A DNA stretch of 64,000 nt from Corynebacterium durum (GCF_030408675.1 NZ_CP047200.1:682001-746000), one strand, 5' to 3'. Shown: positions 8,848 to 18,018, counted from the stretch's first letter. Numbers and translations: made by a program. Notes: generated from the letters alone by a model not told the origin.

Positions 8848-9708
8848 TCAATTATTCATCTGCCAACATGCGGGGCAACTGGGGTGGGACTCGTACGACA
8901 TGAGTGTGACATCAAGGCGATAAGGATCCACTTCCAGCAGGTCACCGGGCTGAAGTTGTAATAGCGGGGTGCCAGGGGGCTCGTAGGACGTGCCCTGCAG
9001 TGTTGTTACCACGCTCAGTAGTCGCGCAGCTGTTGCGTGAGCAACCACTGGGTCGTGGGTGGTGTGGGCGGCTGCGACCTGCGCCAAGAGGGTGGGCCAA
9101 TGCTCGTCGACAGCCATGCGATGCAGATCCATGCATAGTGGGCACGGACCCGCGCCGTTGATGTGCAAGGGGCCGATGGTTCCGCGGCCGTCGATAAGCG
9201 AAATGGGGATGAAGGTGCCTCGGCGGCGGACAAGCGGTGTGGAGAGGCGTCGGGCGTGGGGCATCCTGTCTACAAGGATCAGGGGTGTGTCGGCGGGGCA
9301 GCGGAGGAAAAACTCCTCATCGGTTTCGCCGCTCATCAGTGGATAGACTCGAAAACCGCTCGTGGTGAACGCAGAAGTAATGATGCTTGCTAAGGGCGAA
9401 TGCCCGAGCACATACACATCCTGTGTGCCTGTTGGGGCGGGTCGTAACACACGATAATCGAAGAGTTCTTCCAGCAGGGTTTCGGCCACGGAGCGGGGCA
9501 GGCCCGCCTCTACCAGCGAGCGGCTCAACTCGCTCCACGTGATGTCAGTGCGAGCCCGCAGTAGCGTGCGCAGAATCCCCGACATGTGTTCCTCGTCTAT
9601 GCCGTCAATCACCCCGGCGCGCGTGGCATCCACCCCGAATTGTAGGGCAGGCCCCGGGCGCACAAACACGTGCGCAGCAGGTGATAGGCGCACAACAATA
9701 TCATTCAT
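8848..9708 (-). CDS. E1/ThiF-superfamily, cyclodehydratase-like protein (orphan)
   Basis: 286 residues from the ATG at 9708, preceded by AGGGGGAACC; a longer start at 9741 lacks a ribosome site. The C-terminal half has CPLCMDLHR (with a following DEHWP) and SCPACW near the end. These are the paired CxxC zinc knuckles and the CxxCxDLHR signature seen in TOMM cyclodehydratase E1-like domains. The middle (YVLGHSPLASII) resembles a degenerate Rossmann loop. No YcaO partner, dehydrogenase or typical Cys/Ser/Thr-rich precursor is nearby. The position between uvrD2 and the DUF2342 gene is conserved in actinobacteria (Rv3196-like). Its role is unknown; a bacteriocin function should not be assumed from the domain name. 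Confidence 0.65.
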   Translation of the reverse strand: MNDIVVRLSPAAHVFVRPGPALQFGVDATRAGVIDGIDEEHMSGILRTLLRARTDITWSELSRSLVEAGLPRSVAETLLEELFDYRVLRPAPTGTQDVYVLGHSPLASIITSAFTTSGFRVYPLMSGETDEEFFLRCPADTPLILVDRMPHARRLSTPLVRRRGTFIPISLIDGRGTIGPLHINGAGPCPLCMDLHRMAVDEHWPTLLAQVAAAHTTHDPVVAHATAARLLSVVTTLQGTSYEPPGTPLLQLQPGDLLEVDPYRLDVTLMSYESHPSCPACWQMNN

Positions 9709-9763
9709 GGTTCCCCCTGAATCCCCGCGCTGATGGTTCACACTTTAGCTAATATTTGTTGTC

Positions 9764-10318
9764 ATGCCTACTTACGCCCCTGATGTGGATGTGATTCGCT
9801 CGGCTCGTCGCACCCGAACCAGCAGCGCACGGCTTGTCGAAGGCCGCATTCAGGTCCGCATACCCGCGTGGCTCAGTGAGGAACAGGAACGCGAGACGGT
9901 GGAGAAACTCGTGGCGAAGGTCCGCAAGCGCACCACCCCACGCAGGTTTTCCGACGCCCAGCTTGCCGAACGTGCCGAGCGCCTCAACCGCACGCTTCTC
10001 GACGGCCGCGCATGCCCCGGAAGCATCCGATGGGTCAGCAACCAAAACTCTCGCTGGGGGTCCTGTACACTCAGCACAGGAGCCATTCGCATCTCTGATC
10101 GGCTGCAGAACGTTCCCGACTACGTGCTGGATTCGGTGATCGTGCACGAACTGGTTCACACCTTCATACGAGGCGGCCACAGCGCGGAATTCTGGGAATG
10201 GGCCAACCGTGCGCCCAAAGCCGAGCGTGCCAGGGGCTACTTGGAGGCATATCAGGAATTTTCCCAGGGCGGGGGCGGGCAGTGTGATAGAGCACGGCGG
10301 CTACGTGGTTGGCGATGA
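9764..10318 (+). CDS. YgjP-like (M48-related, DUF45) metallopeptidase
   Basis: 184 residues. Key motif: NQNSRWGSC, then VIVHELVHTFIRGGHSAEFWEW, which contains HExxH and the downstream His-Ser-x-x-Phe-Trp of the YgjP/WLM-like zinc peptidases. The N-terminal 60 residues are basic (VRIPAWLSEEQERETV). It is divergent from the E1-like gene, with about 55 bases between the two starts. No clear ribosome site precedes the ATG, so the message may have a very short leader. It lacks a signal peptide and is likely cytoplasmic. Substrate unknown. Confidence 0.8.
   Translation: MPTYAPDVDVIRSARRTRTSSARLVEGRIQVRIPAWLSEEQERETVEKLVAKVRKRTTPRRFSDAQLAERAERLNRTLLDGRACPGSIRWVSNQNSRWGSCTLSTGAIRISDRLQNVPDYVLDSVIVHELVHTFIRGGHSAEFWEWANRAPKAERARGYLEAYQEFSQGGGGQCDRARRLRGWR
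10278..10299 (+). repeat. 22-bp direct repeat, copy 1
   Basis: The sequence beginning GGCAGTGTGATAGAGCACGG is repeated exactly at 10351-10372, a period of 73 bp. This copy overlaps the last codons of the peptidase gene. Confidence 0.7.
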
Positions 10319-10589
10319 TCTACCAAACTGCCAAAAACCCTAGGAAAAATGGCAGTGTGATAGAGCACGGCGAGCAGGAAAGCCGTGAACACCGTTAGTG
10401 CAAACGTTTGCATAGAAAAAGGTCTACCGCCAGGTACGGAAACACCCTGTTTTCGAGCCCAGCGGTGGACCTATATGACAAGCACGTAAAGTGTGCTTAT
10501 CTCCAAGCCGAAAAACACCTCATTTTCGTGCTTGAGCATAAGCATATTTTGCGGGGGTCGAACCCACCTTATGGGATCACAGCAAAACC
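10319..10589. other. Intergenic gap with two hairpins, no gene
   Basis: Between two convergent genes. It contains the second 22-bp repeat, a hairpin with AGGTCTACCGC (10420-10430) against GCGGTGGACCT (10462-10472, one G-T pair), and a shorter hairpin AAGCAC/GTGCTT at 10480-10498. The latter two could end transcription from either side, but neither has a clean T tract. No coding frame is convincing. Confidence 0.5.
10351..10372 (+). repeat. 22-bp direct repeat, copy 2
   Basis: Exact second copy of the 22-bp unit at 10278-10299. It lies in the noncoding gap, suggesting a short duplication of the peptidase gene end. Confidence 0.7.
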
Positions 10590-10829
10590 CTAGCTCAGCT
10601 GTTCGTGTGCCACTGCGATGGCATTGGCGATTGCAGTGCGCGATTGTGGAGAGTTTTTCCAACAGGAGGAACCTAGATGTGCGGCGGCGCGGTCGACAAT
10701 CTCATCCACAGATGCCGCCGCCAGACTGCTCATATCGCCGAATCCAATTTCTTCTAAGCGCTGCACCACGGTCGGTCCGACAAAGCGGGCACTCAGCAGC
10801 GCCTCGCGTTCGTGGGGAGTGAAAGACAT
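10590..10829 (-). CDS. Helix-hairpin-helix (Cdd1-like) small protein
   Basis: 79 residues, starting ATG at 10829 and overlapping the stop of the upstream gene (TAATG), so it is translationally coupled. The segment LLSARFVGPTVVQRLEEIGF then DMSSLAAAS is a helix-hairpin-helix of the kind found in the Cdd1/pathogenicity-locus family, which fits nonspecific DNA contact. Function is not established. It is last in a leftward two-gene unit with the DUF2342 protein. Confidence 0.65.
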   Translation of the reverse strand: MSFTPHEREALLSARFVGPTVVQRLEEIGFGDMSSLAAASVDEIVDRAAAHLGSSCWKNSPQSRTAIANAIAVAHEQLS

Positions 10830-12373
10830 TACTGTTCCTCCTCGTCGTCTTTACTCTTGTCGTCGCCAGTATCGCCGGATTCGCCCTCTGCCTTTTCGGC
10901 TTCCTCGGCGAGCATTTTTTCTAGTGCATCGATTTCAGCAATGGGGTCGAACCCATCGACTTCACCTTCGCTGAGGAGGCCGTCGATGAACTCTGCGGAG
11001 CTGTCAATGTCGGAGGCGACGGGCAGGAAGTCGGGGTGGTTCCACACTGCGTCGCGGCGAGTAGTACCCACCGCAACGCCAACGCGGCGCCAGAGTTCTT
11101 TCGCGGCGTCGACACGCGGTGCGCTGATGTCGATGCCAACAACTTGTTTGAGCACGTTGTCTGCGGATCCGCCGGAAGTGCGGCGGCGCTGCCAGGCGTC
11201 GTTCATGATGGCGGTGGAAGGCATGCGTTCGCCCATGGCTTCCGTGACTACCAGATCAACCCAGCCTTCAATGAGAGCCAGCAGTGTTTCCAGGCGGCTG
11301 ATGGCGGCGGCGTTGTTGGAGGTGATGCGTGGGGTCAGGTCGGATTCTTGGAGTCGCCCGATGAGGTCTTGGATATTCATGGGATCGTCGGGGTTGATGT
11401 CCATGGAGCGGAGAACATCGTCAATTTCGGTTTTATCTACCACTAGGCCCGCAGCGAATTCCTCCACGGAGGACACGAACATTTCCGTCAGGTAGGGAAT
11501 GTGTGTGAAGAGTCGTTGGCGTGCGGCTTCCCGGGCGCACAGGTACACGAGTGCTTCTTGTGTGGGAATGTTCAACCCCGAGGTCAGTTCCGCCAGGCGC
11601 TGCGGCATGATCGCGGTGACACCAGCTGGAGCGAGAGGAAGGCCAAAATCGGTGCCGCTAAGTGCTTGGGGTGCGAGGTCCCCGAGGCTGTTGCCCAGGT
11701 TCATGCCCTGGTGCATGCGGGACATGTGTTCGATCATGTTCTTCATGGGGCCCAGGTCGCCTTGTAATTCTTCAGGCAACCCCGAGAGTTCGGCCTCGGC
11801 AGTGCCTTCAGCAACCGGGCTGATGAGCCGTTTCCACATAGGCAGCGTTTCGGTCAGCCAGGTGTCGGGATCCCACGCAACAACGCGATGACCAGCGGTG
11901 GGGAAGCTGGTGGCATCATCCAGCCAGAGTTCCGCCAGCCGCACTGCTTCTTCAACAGCCTTGGTGTCGTGGTCGCGGACGCCCGCCGCAGTTGAGTGCT
12001 GGCTGTGGTAACTGGTAATGGCTTGCCGGGCGATGCGCTCAGCGAGGGGAAAATTCACCGGGCCTTGAGCATCAGGGGAGTTCATGCTGGAACCCATGCC
12101 GGAAAGCATCTGCCCAAATTGGCTGAGAATATCGCCTAATCCACCAGTACCGTCGCCACTGGAACCGGACGCCCCTCCCGCGCCAGAGCCGTCTTGGTCA
12201 CCAAAGGCACTGCTAAAACCGGATCCAAAGCCTCCGCCGAATCCGGGTCCGCCAAAGCTAAAGAAACCAAAGGGATTGTGGTTATCCTGGTTGTCGTTGT
12301 TGCGGCGGTTGTCGTCGTCATTATCATCGTCGTCGTTGTTATGTGCGGAAAAACCAAAATTGTTAGGACTCAT
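10829..12373 (-). CDS. DUF2342 / zinc-dependent metalloprotease-like family protein
   Basis: 514 residues. The N-terminal 60 residues are low complexity: Asn/Asp runs, then Gly-Phe repeats. The rest matches the actinobacterial DUF2342 family (Rv3195 position, between the E1-like protein and the PDZ-Lon protein). The region that carries the putative metal motif in relatives reads ALVYLCAREAARQRLFTHIPYL here, with arginine where a histidine would be needed for an HExxH-like site. If that motif is the catalytic one, this copy may be inactive. The C-terminus is strongly acidic (DDKSKDDEEEQ). The only other gene in its unit is the coupled helix-hairpin-helix protein. Confidence 0.72.
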   Translation of the reverse strand: MSPNNFGFSAHNNDDDDNDDDNRRNNDNQDNHNPFGFFSFGGPGFGGGFGSGFSSAFGDQDGSGAGGASGSSGDGTGGLGDILSQFGQMLSGMGSSMNSPDAQGPVNFPLAERIARQAITSYHSQHSTAAGVRDHDTKAVEEAVRLAELWLDDATSFPTAGHRVVAWDPDTWLTETLPMWKRLISPVAEGTAEAELSGLPEELQGDLGPMKNMIEHMSRMHQGMNLGNSLGDLAPQALSGTDFGLPLAPAGVTAIMPQRLAELTSGLNIPTQEALVYLCAREAARQRLFTHIPYLTEMFVSSVEEFAAGLVVDKTEIDDVLRSMDINPDDPMNIQDLIGRLQESDLTPRITSNNAAAISRLETLLALIEGWVDLVVTEAMGERMPSTAIMNDAWQRRRTSGGSADNVLKQVVGIDISAPRVDAAKELWRRVGVAVGTTRRDAVWNHPDFLPVASDIDSSAEFIDGLLSEGEVDGFDPIAEIDALEKMLAEEAEKAEGESGDTGDDKSKDDEEEQ

Positions 12374-12493
12374 AGGCTCTAACCTACCGGTACGTCCCCG
12401 AACCTAGCCATGTACAACCCAACGCTGTGAGCGAACACGTTGGCGGTGTGTTGATGCCCCACACTTCCACACCCCGCGCGCCAACCCGGCGTG

Positions 12494-12522
12494 TTAGCAT
12501 CCCGCCATGCCTCCTGTATCCT
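12494..12522 (+). promoter_or_regulatory. Promoter for a leaderless Lon-like protease mRNA
   Basis: TTAGCA (12494-12499), a 17-base spacer and TATCCT (12517-12522), with the GTG start only 7 bases further on. Transcription should start at or next to the start codon, and no ribosome site is present. Confidence 0.5.
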
Positions 12523-12529
12523 AACTGTC

Positions 12530-13582
12530 GTGAATCGTCGTTTACGTACTGTGACCCTTGGAGCTCTCCCCGTTTTGCTGCTGACACTTCTTGCGACGTC
12601 GTCCAGCATTCCGGGCACGAATATTTCCCTCGCGGTGCCGTTTGCCGCAATGGGTCCGGGGCCGAGTTTCAATACGCTCGGCGATTTTGACGGCAAACAA
12701 GTGGTGGATATTCAGGGCGCTGAGGTAGATAAAACAAGCGGAAACTTTAACATGACCACAGTGGCGGTGCGCCAGAATATGTCGCTTGCACAGGCCGTGT
12801 CCCGCTGGATTAGCAGCAGTGACACTTTTGTGCCGATTGACCAAGTTATTCCGCGCGGACAGTCCAGGGAACAGACGGAACAGGAAAACCAACAGGCGTT
12901 TCTTACATCAGAATCTGCGGCCACTTTGGCGGCGATGAACTACCTCAAGCGCCCCGTTGAAGTGGAGGTCATGCAGTTGGTGCCCGACTCGGCGGCATCG
13001 GGGAAACTCTCTGAGGGAGATGTGATCACAGCGGTGGACGGTACAACTGTCACCGAACCAGCCCAAGTTCGGGAGATTGTGCAGAAAAAGAAACCCGGCG
13101 ACGAGATCACCGTGACCGTCAAACACGATGGCGCAACTGAAGATAAGGCCATCAAGCTAGGCAAACATCCCGATGATGAGAATACGCCGCTACTAGGTGT
13201 AACCATGGGTGCCGCCCCCTCAGATGGCGTGAAAGTGGACTACAACCTGGAAGACATTGGTGGCCCCAGTGCTGGTCTGATGTTCGCATTGGCTGTGGTG
13301 GATAAGTTGAGTCCCGGCGAACTCAACGGCGGTAAGTTCGTTGCGGGCACCGGCACCATTGATGACACCGGAAAAGTCGGTGCCATCGGCGGCATAGAGC
13401 ACAAGGTGAAGTCCGCAGAAGACCTGGGTGCTGAGGTGTTCCTCGCTCCGGCTGATAACTGCAAAGAAGCCATCAAAAACCACCCCAAGGATATGACGGT
13501 CCTCAAGGTGACGTCCCTTGAGGACGCCATCCATCAGCTGGACGCCTACAACCGTGGTGACGGCTACACCACCTGTGGCTAG
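12530..13582 (+). CDS. Membrane-anchored PDZ-domain Lon-like serine protease (YlbL family)
   Basis: 350 residues from GTG 12530. An N-terminal anchor (LGALPVLLLTLLATS) is followed by a PDZ domain (about residues 145-225, with LVPDSAASGKLSEGDVITAV) and a Lon-type proteolytic domain. The Ser-Lys dyad is visible: GGPSAGLMFALAV supplies the serine, and GKVGAIGGIEHKVKSA supplies the lysine. There is no AAA+ domain, as usual in this family (Rv3194c-like). It should act on the outer face of the membrane. The start is chosen because the -10 element lies just upstream and the longer frame has no ribosome site. Confidence 0.85.
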   Translation: MNRRLRTVTLGALPVLLLTLLATSSSIPGTNISLAVPFAAMGPGPSFNTLGDFDGKQVVDIQGAEVDKTSGNFNMTTVAVRQNMSLAQAVSRWISSSDTFVPIDQVIPRGQSREQTEQENQQAFLTSESAATLAAMNYLKRPVEVEVMQLVPDSAASGKLSEGDVITAVDGTTVTEPAQVREIVQKKKPGDEITVTVKHDGATEDKAIKLGKHPDDENTPLLGVTMGAAPSDGVKVDYNLEDIGGPSAGLMFALAVVDKLSPGELNGGKFVAGTGTIDDTGKVGAIGGIEHKVKSAEDLGAEVFLAPADNCKEAIKNHPKDMTVLKVTSLEDAIHQLDAYNRGDGYTTCG

Positions 13583-13589
13583 GACAGGT

Positions 13590-14291
13590 CTACTTTGATG
13601 TAGGTTCAGCTGAAGCCTTGGACTCCTCGGATGCTTCCGGCTCTGCTGAGGTGCTGGTGCCAGATTCCGACGTCGACTCTGACTCCTTGCTCTCCGTCAA
13701 CCCCAGCTCATGAATACGTTTCCTCGGATCCTGCTTATCAGTCGAAATCATCTGCTGCATCACCAGGCCCTTGTTGTTGTCCACTACCGTCACAATTGCG
13801 GTGTTTCCTAACGTCGACCACCCGACAATACGGTCGCCCTTGTCCTCCACTATCCGCGAACCCCGCAGCTCCGTCAGCAACTGCGTCGTTGACGCCGCCT
13901 TCGACTCGTTGGCAAAGAACTGGAACTGCCCCACCTTCAGCCCGGAACAGGCTACCGAATCCGCCACACCGTTAGGCATGCACGACTCGAACTGCTGGAA
14001 CAACGACTCCGGGGCCAAACTCCCAAACGTCTTCTGCGCCTCCGCGACACTCTTCGCATCCTTGGAGGTCGTGCCGCTTGCCGACGCCCTGCTGCTCGCC
14101 GTGGACTCTACCGTCGAGGTCTCCGTCCCCGACACACTCGACCCACCCGAGTCGTTGGGGGAGGACTGCCCACCACATGCCGCTAACACCACCACACTGG
14201 CGGACAAGACGGCACCTAGCACTAGGTGCCGCGAAGAAAAACGTGAGGACAACACCTTACGAGCCTCCAGAAACGTATGAGAAAACGACAC
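13590..14291 (-). CDS. Predicted secreted lipoprotein, Ser/Thr-rich
   Basis: 233 residues. The N-terminus has a basic start, the hydrophobic stretch LVLGAVLSASVVVLAAC and a lipobox (LAAC) followed by GG, so Cys is probably lipidated and the protein tethered outside the membrane. A serine/threonine-rich linker follows, then a globular part of about 110 residues with two cysteines (FESCMPNGVADSVACSG), then a Ser/Glu-rich tail. I recognise no enzyme motif. It lies 8 bases downstream of the PPA1309-family gene and ends 7 bases from the convergent protease gene. Confidence 0.7.
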   Translation of the reverse strand: MSFSHTFLEARKVLSSRFSSRHLVLGAVLSASVVVLAACGGQSSPNDSGGSSVSGTETSTVESTASSRASASGTTSKDAKSVAEAQKTFGSLAPESLFQQFESCMPNGVADSVACSGLKVGQFQFFANESKAASTTQLLTELRGSRIVEDKGDRIVGWSTLGNTAIVTVVDNNKGLVMQQMISTDKQDPRKRIHELGLTESKESESTSESGTSTSAEPEASEESKASAEPTSK

Positions 14292-14299
14292 AATACAAC

Positions 14300-14827
14300 T
14301 TACTCGGCTTCCTGCTCCAAGGTATACCGAAGTGCAGCAATAACGCCGGGAGCCACCTGAGGGCCGCCCCGCAGTTCAATATTATCCTCTGCAAACGGGC
14401 CCTGAGCGGCCAGCTCGTCCTCCGTTGGCCTGATCTGAAGCAGCGTCAATTCCTCGCCACCACGCAGTACCCCCGAAAATAAGCGCGCCGGGCGGGGTTC
14501 GTTGGAGGGGGAAGGGGAGTCGCGGAACATGATTTCCTGCGCGAGGATCACCCCAGCCACGTCAGCAGGCCAGGCGAGGCGCGAAATATAGTCCTCCAAT
14601 TCTTCTGAGCCGCCTCCCAGGTTCGCTGGCAGCGAATCTTGGACAACGAGGGTGAGTGGCGCGGTGTCGTCATCGCCGTCAGTGGATGGCAGGGCGTCGA
14701 TAAGCAGAGAGCTTGGTACCAGCGCAAACAGCGTTGGTGCGGCGTCCCAGCCCTCGGCATGGATGAAGTCGACGGCCTCCATCATGGCTTTATTGAGGGC
14801 TTGTTGGGTGAGGGGGGAGTTGGTCAC
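14300..14827 (-). CDS. PPA1309 family protein
   Basis: 175 residues. The family pattern is visible: AVDFIHAEGWDAAPTLFALV, a central YISRLAWPADVAGVILAQEI and RPARLFSGVLRGGEELTLLQ. This family of unknown function is conserved in actinobacteria beside the UPF0182 gene, as here, where the two are divergent with about 70 bases between them. It is the first gene of a leftward unit with the lipoprotein. Confidence 0.75.
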   Translation of the reverse strand: MTNSPLTQQALNKAMMEAVDFIHAEGWDAAPTLFALVPSSLLIDALPSTDGDDDTAPLTLVVQDSLPANLGGGSEELEDYISRLAWPADVAGVILAQEIMFRDSPSPSNEPRPARLFSGVLRGGEELTLLQIRPTEDELAAQGPFAEDNIELRGGPQVAPGVIAALRYTLEQEAE

Positions 14828-14900
14828 GGTTGTCCTTACACTTATAAATGTCCGTAAAGTAGGAAACTACTTGGCATCACGACTATATAAGGAGTTGGAG

Positions 14901-17900
14901 TTGGCTACCGGCCTAACACCACCATCACCCTCCATTAAACGGCCACCACGCATCCTCACTATCATCATCGCGGTGGTGGCTGTCATTGGGCTGGTTGGAC
15001 CTTTGCTTGTTAGCTACTACACGGACTGGCTGTGGTTCGGCGAAGTGCAATTTAGGAGTGTGTTCACCACAGTGCTGGTCACGCGCCTTGTCTTGTTCTT
15101 TGTGTTCGCACTGGTCACGGCCGCGATTGTGTGGCTAGCAGGGTATGTGGCATACAGGAATCGCCCTGATTTAATGACGGAATTCGGGGTCTCCAGCCCC
15201 ATCGTGGAATATCGCAGGATTATGGAACGCAGCGTGAGGAAAATACTGGTCACGCTGCCCATCCTTGCGGGTGCCGTCGCAGGTGCGATTGGTCAAAATT
15301 CATGGCAGACCGTTCAAATGTTTTTGAATGGTCAGTCATTTGGCCAGCGTGACCCGCAGTTTAATATGGACTACGGCTTTTACGCATTTACGCTTCCTAT
15401 GCTTCGGCTGGTCATTGGGTCATTCTCCGTGCTTCTGCTTGTCGCATTTGTGATTATGCTGATCGGCAATTACCTACTGGGTGGCATTCGCGTGGGTAAT
15501 CAAGCATTGGGTGTGAAAAGTAGCATCACCACCGCAGCTCGTGTGCAGCTCATGGTGGTATTGGGCCTTTGGATGCTGCTGCGTGTGGTCTCGTATTGGC
15601 TGGATCGTTTTGACCTTTTAAGTTCCCAGCAGGCTATGTTCACTGGTGCCGGATATACCTCTATTCACGCGATTTTGCCTGCGAAAATCCTCCTCATGGT
15701 CATTGCCGTAGTGGTCGCGGCCGCGTTCTTCTCGGCGATTGTGCTGCGTGACATGCGCATTCCCGCTCTTGCCACAGTGCTGATGCTGTTTAGTTCCCTG
15801 ATTATCGGCGTGGCCTGGCCTTATGTTGTGGAGCAGTTCTCTGTTCAGCCTAACCGCGCGGAAAAAGAAACCCCCTACATTGGCCGCAATATTGAGGCGA
15901 CGCGCTACGCCTACGGTCTGACTGACGACAAAGTCACCTACATGAACAACTGGGGTGCTCAAGGGGCCACCGACGAGGAAGTAGCAAGTGATGCCAACAC
16001 GCTATCCAACATTCGCCTCCTCGACCCAGAAATTTTGAGTCCCACGTTCACGCAGCAGCAACAGCTGAAGAACTTCTACGGCTTCCCCAAGAGCCTCACT
16101 ATGGACCGCTACAACGTGGATGGCGAACTCCGTGACTATGTGGTCGCTGCCCGCGAGATGGATCCGCAGGCGTTGAGCGACAACCAACGGGACTGGGTGA
16201 ACCGTCACACCGTGTACACCCACGGCAACGGTTTCATCGCAGCACCGGCCAACAAGGTTGATGAGGTCGCCCGAGATGTCGGCTCCACCCGCGGTGGTTT
16301 CCCCGTGTACACGGTGTCTGACCTACAGTCCATCGAGCGCAACGCCAGCAGCCCGGATGCGGAATCCCCCGATAAGCTGGGCATTAACGTCACCCAGCCG
16401 CGTATGTACTTTGGTCCGGTTATCGCAAACGTGCCGGAAAACCTGGATTATGCGATCGTCGGTAAGGCCGGTGGCGAGAACTCCTTTGAGTACGATACGG
16501 ACACCTCCAACTTCACCTACGACGGTAACGGTGGTGTGAATATCTCCAATCCGGTCAACCGTGCGGCGTTTGCGCTGCAGTACCAGGAAATGAAACTGCT
16601 GCTTTCTGATCGCATCGGTGATGGTTCGAAGATTATTTTCAACCGCGATCCGCGCGCCCGCGTGGAAAAGGTGGCACCGTGGCTGACCACGGATACCACC
16701 ACCTATCCCACCGTGATCGACGGCCGCATTAAGTGGATCGTGGACGGCTACACCACGCTGGAGAACCTGCCTTACTCCCAGCGCACTTCCCTCACCGAAG
16801 CCACTGAGGATGCCATCAACCCCACCGGAACCACGCAACAAATGCTCACCGAGCAGGTGGGATACATCCGTAACTCCGTGAAAGCCGTGGTGGACGCCTA
16901 CGACGGCTCGGTGGAACTTTATGAGTTTGACGAGCAAGACCCAGTGCTCAAAGCCTGGAAAGGTGTGTTCCCCGGGACGGTCAAACCCAAGAGCGAAATT
17001 TCTGACGAATTGCGCGACCACCTGCGCTACCCAGAAGACCTGTTCAAGGTGCAGCGTTCCTTGATCACCAAATACCACGTCAATGACCCGCGGCAGTTCT
17101 TTACCAACGATGCCTTCTGGTCTGTCCCTGGTGACCCGACCGTGGAAAACGAGAACCGACAGAGCCTGAACCAGCCGCCGTACTACATCGTGGCCGCCGA
17201 CCCGGAAACCAAAAAACCTAGTTTCCAGCTGATCACCCCATTCCGCGGGCTGAAGCGCGAGTTCCTGGCGGCGCACATGTCGGTATCTTCCGATCCTGAC
17301 AACTACGGCAAGATCACCGTCCGAGTTCTGCCCACTGATACCCAAACTCAGGGACCGAAGCAGGCTCAGGACACCATGATGTCCTCCGACCAGGTCGCCC
17401 GCGACCGCAGTCTGTGGAAAGGCACCAACGACCTCAAGAACGGCAACTTGCTCACCCTGCCGGTGGGCGGTGGTCAGATCCTCTACGTTGAGCCGATCTA
17501 CTCGCAGCGACGCGACCAAACCTCTGCCTTTCCGAAACTGCTGCGCGTGCTGGTGTCCTACAACGGCAAGGTCGGCTACGCACCCACAATTGCGGAAGCA
17601 CTCAGCCAGGTTGGTATTGACCCCCGCGAAGCCAGCGACGTTGAAGATGCCGTCGCCGCAGGTGCGGACACCACCGCCAACAAGGGTGACGACGCCCAGG
17701 GCAACAACAACGATACCCAGCAACCGGCCTCAGCTCCCGCAGCCAGCTCTGAAGGTGAGGCGCTGGACCGTGTGAACAAGGCCCTTGATGGGCTTCAGGA
17801 AGCCAAGGGCAAGTCCTTCGAGGAATATGGCAAAGCCATCGACGAGTTGGACCGCGCGGTGGACGAGTACCGCAAGATCAAAGGCGGAGGTGGGCAGTAA
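14901..17900 (+). CDS. UPF0182 family large membrane protein
   Basis: 999 residues from TTG 14901, preceded by AAGGAG six bases upstream; longer open frames to the left overlap the divergent gene and have no ribosome site. The first third has about seven hydrophobic helices, beginning LTIIIAVVAVIGLVGPLLVSY. The remainder is a large extracellular domain with PYIGRNIEATRYAYGL and NQPPYYIVAADPETKKPSFQ, conserved in the family (Rv3193c-like). The last 100 residues are Asn/Gln/Ala-rich and then a predicted coiled coil (ALDGLQEAKGKSFEEYGKAI). Function unknown. Confidence 0.88.
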   Translation: MATGLTPPSPSIKRPPRILTIIIAVVAVIGLVGPLLVSYYTDWLWFGEVQFRSVFTTVLVTRLVLFFVFALVTAAIVWLAGYVAYRNRPDLMTEFGVSSPIVEYRRIMERSVRKILVTLPILAGAVAGAIGQNSWQTVQMFLNGQSFGQRDPQFNMDYGFYAFTLPMLRLVIGSFSVLLLVAFVIMLIGNYLLGGIRVGNQALGVKSSITTAARVQLMVVLGLWMLLRVVSYWLDRFDLLSSQQAMFTGAGYTSIHAILPAKILLMVIAVVVAAAFFSAIVLRDMRIPALATVLMLFSSLIIGVAWPYVVEQFSVQPNRAEKETPYIGRNIEATRYAYGLTDDKVTYMNNWGAQGATDEEVASDANTLSNIRLLDPEILSPTFTQQQQLKNFYGFPKSLTMDRYNVDGELRDYVVAAREMDPQALSDNQRDWVNRHTVYTHGNGFIAAPANKVDEVARDVGSTRGGFPVYTVSDLQSIERNASSPDAESPDKLGINVTQPRMYFGPVIANVPENLDYAIVGKAGGENSFEYDTDTSNFTYDGNGGVNISNPVNRAAFALQYQEMKLLLSDRIGDGSKIIFNRDPRARVEKVAPWLTTDTTTYPTVIDGRIKWIVDGYTTLENLPYSQRTSLTEATEDAINPTGTTQQMLTEQVGYIRNSVKAVVDAYDGSVELYEFDEQDPVLKAWKGVFPGTVKPKSEISDELRDHLRYPEDLFKVQRSLITKYHVNDPRQFFTNDAFWSVPGDPTVENENRQSLNQPPYYIVAADPETKKPSFQLITPFRGLKREFLAAHMSVSSDPDNYGKITVRVLPTDTQTQGPKQAQDTMMSSDQVARDRSLWKGTNDLKNGNLLTLPVGGGQILYVEPIYSQRRDQTSAFPKLLRVLVSYNGKVGYAPTIAEALSQVGIDPREASDVEDAVAAGADTTANKGDDAQGNNNDTQQPASAPAASSEGEALDRVNKALDGLQEAKGKSFEEYGKAIDELDRAVDEYRKIKGGGGQ

Positions 17901-18018
17901 GCTGTCGTAAGTTTGCTGAGTTTTCGCAGCTCAGTGCCGCGATTGGTGTTTTAGGCCGAACCTATGTAAAGTGATCATTCGTTGCCAGTTAATGGCAACA
18001 AGGTGAATAAACACCCAT

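Noticed and set aside
10812..11495. Plus-strand frame of 227 codons opposite the DUF2342 gene
   Set aside because: Ser/Arg-rich shadow of the opposite gene; no start signal.
16323..17723. 466-codon open frame on the minus strand opposite the UPF0182 gene
   Set aside because: It mirrors the GC-rich third positions of the real gene, has a His/Val/Gly-rich composition unlike a protein, and no ribosome site.
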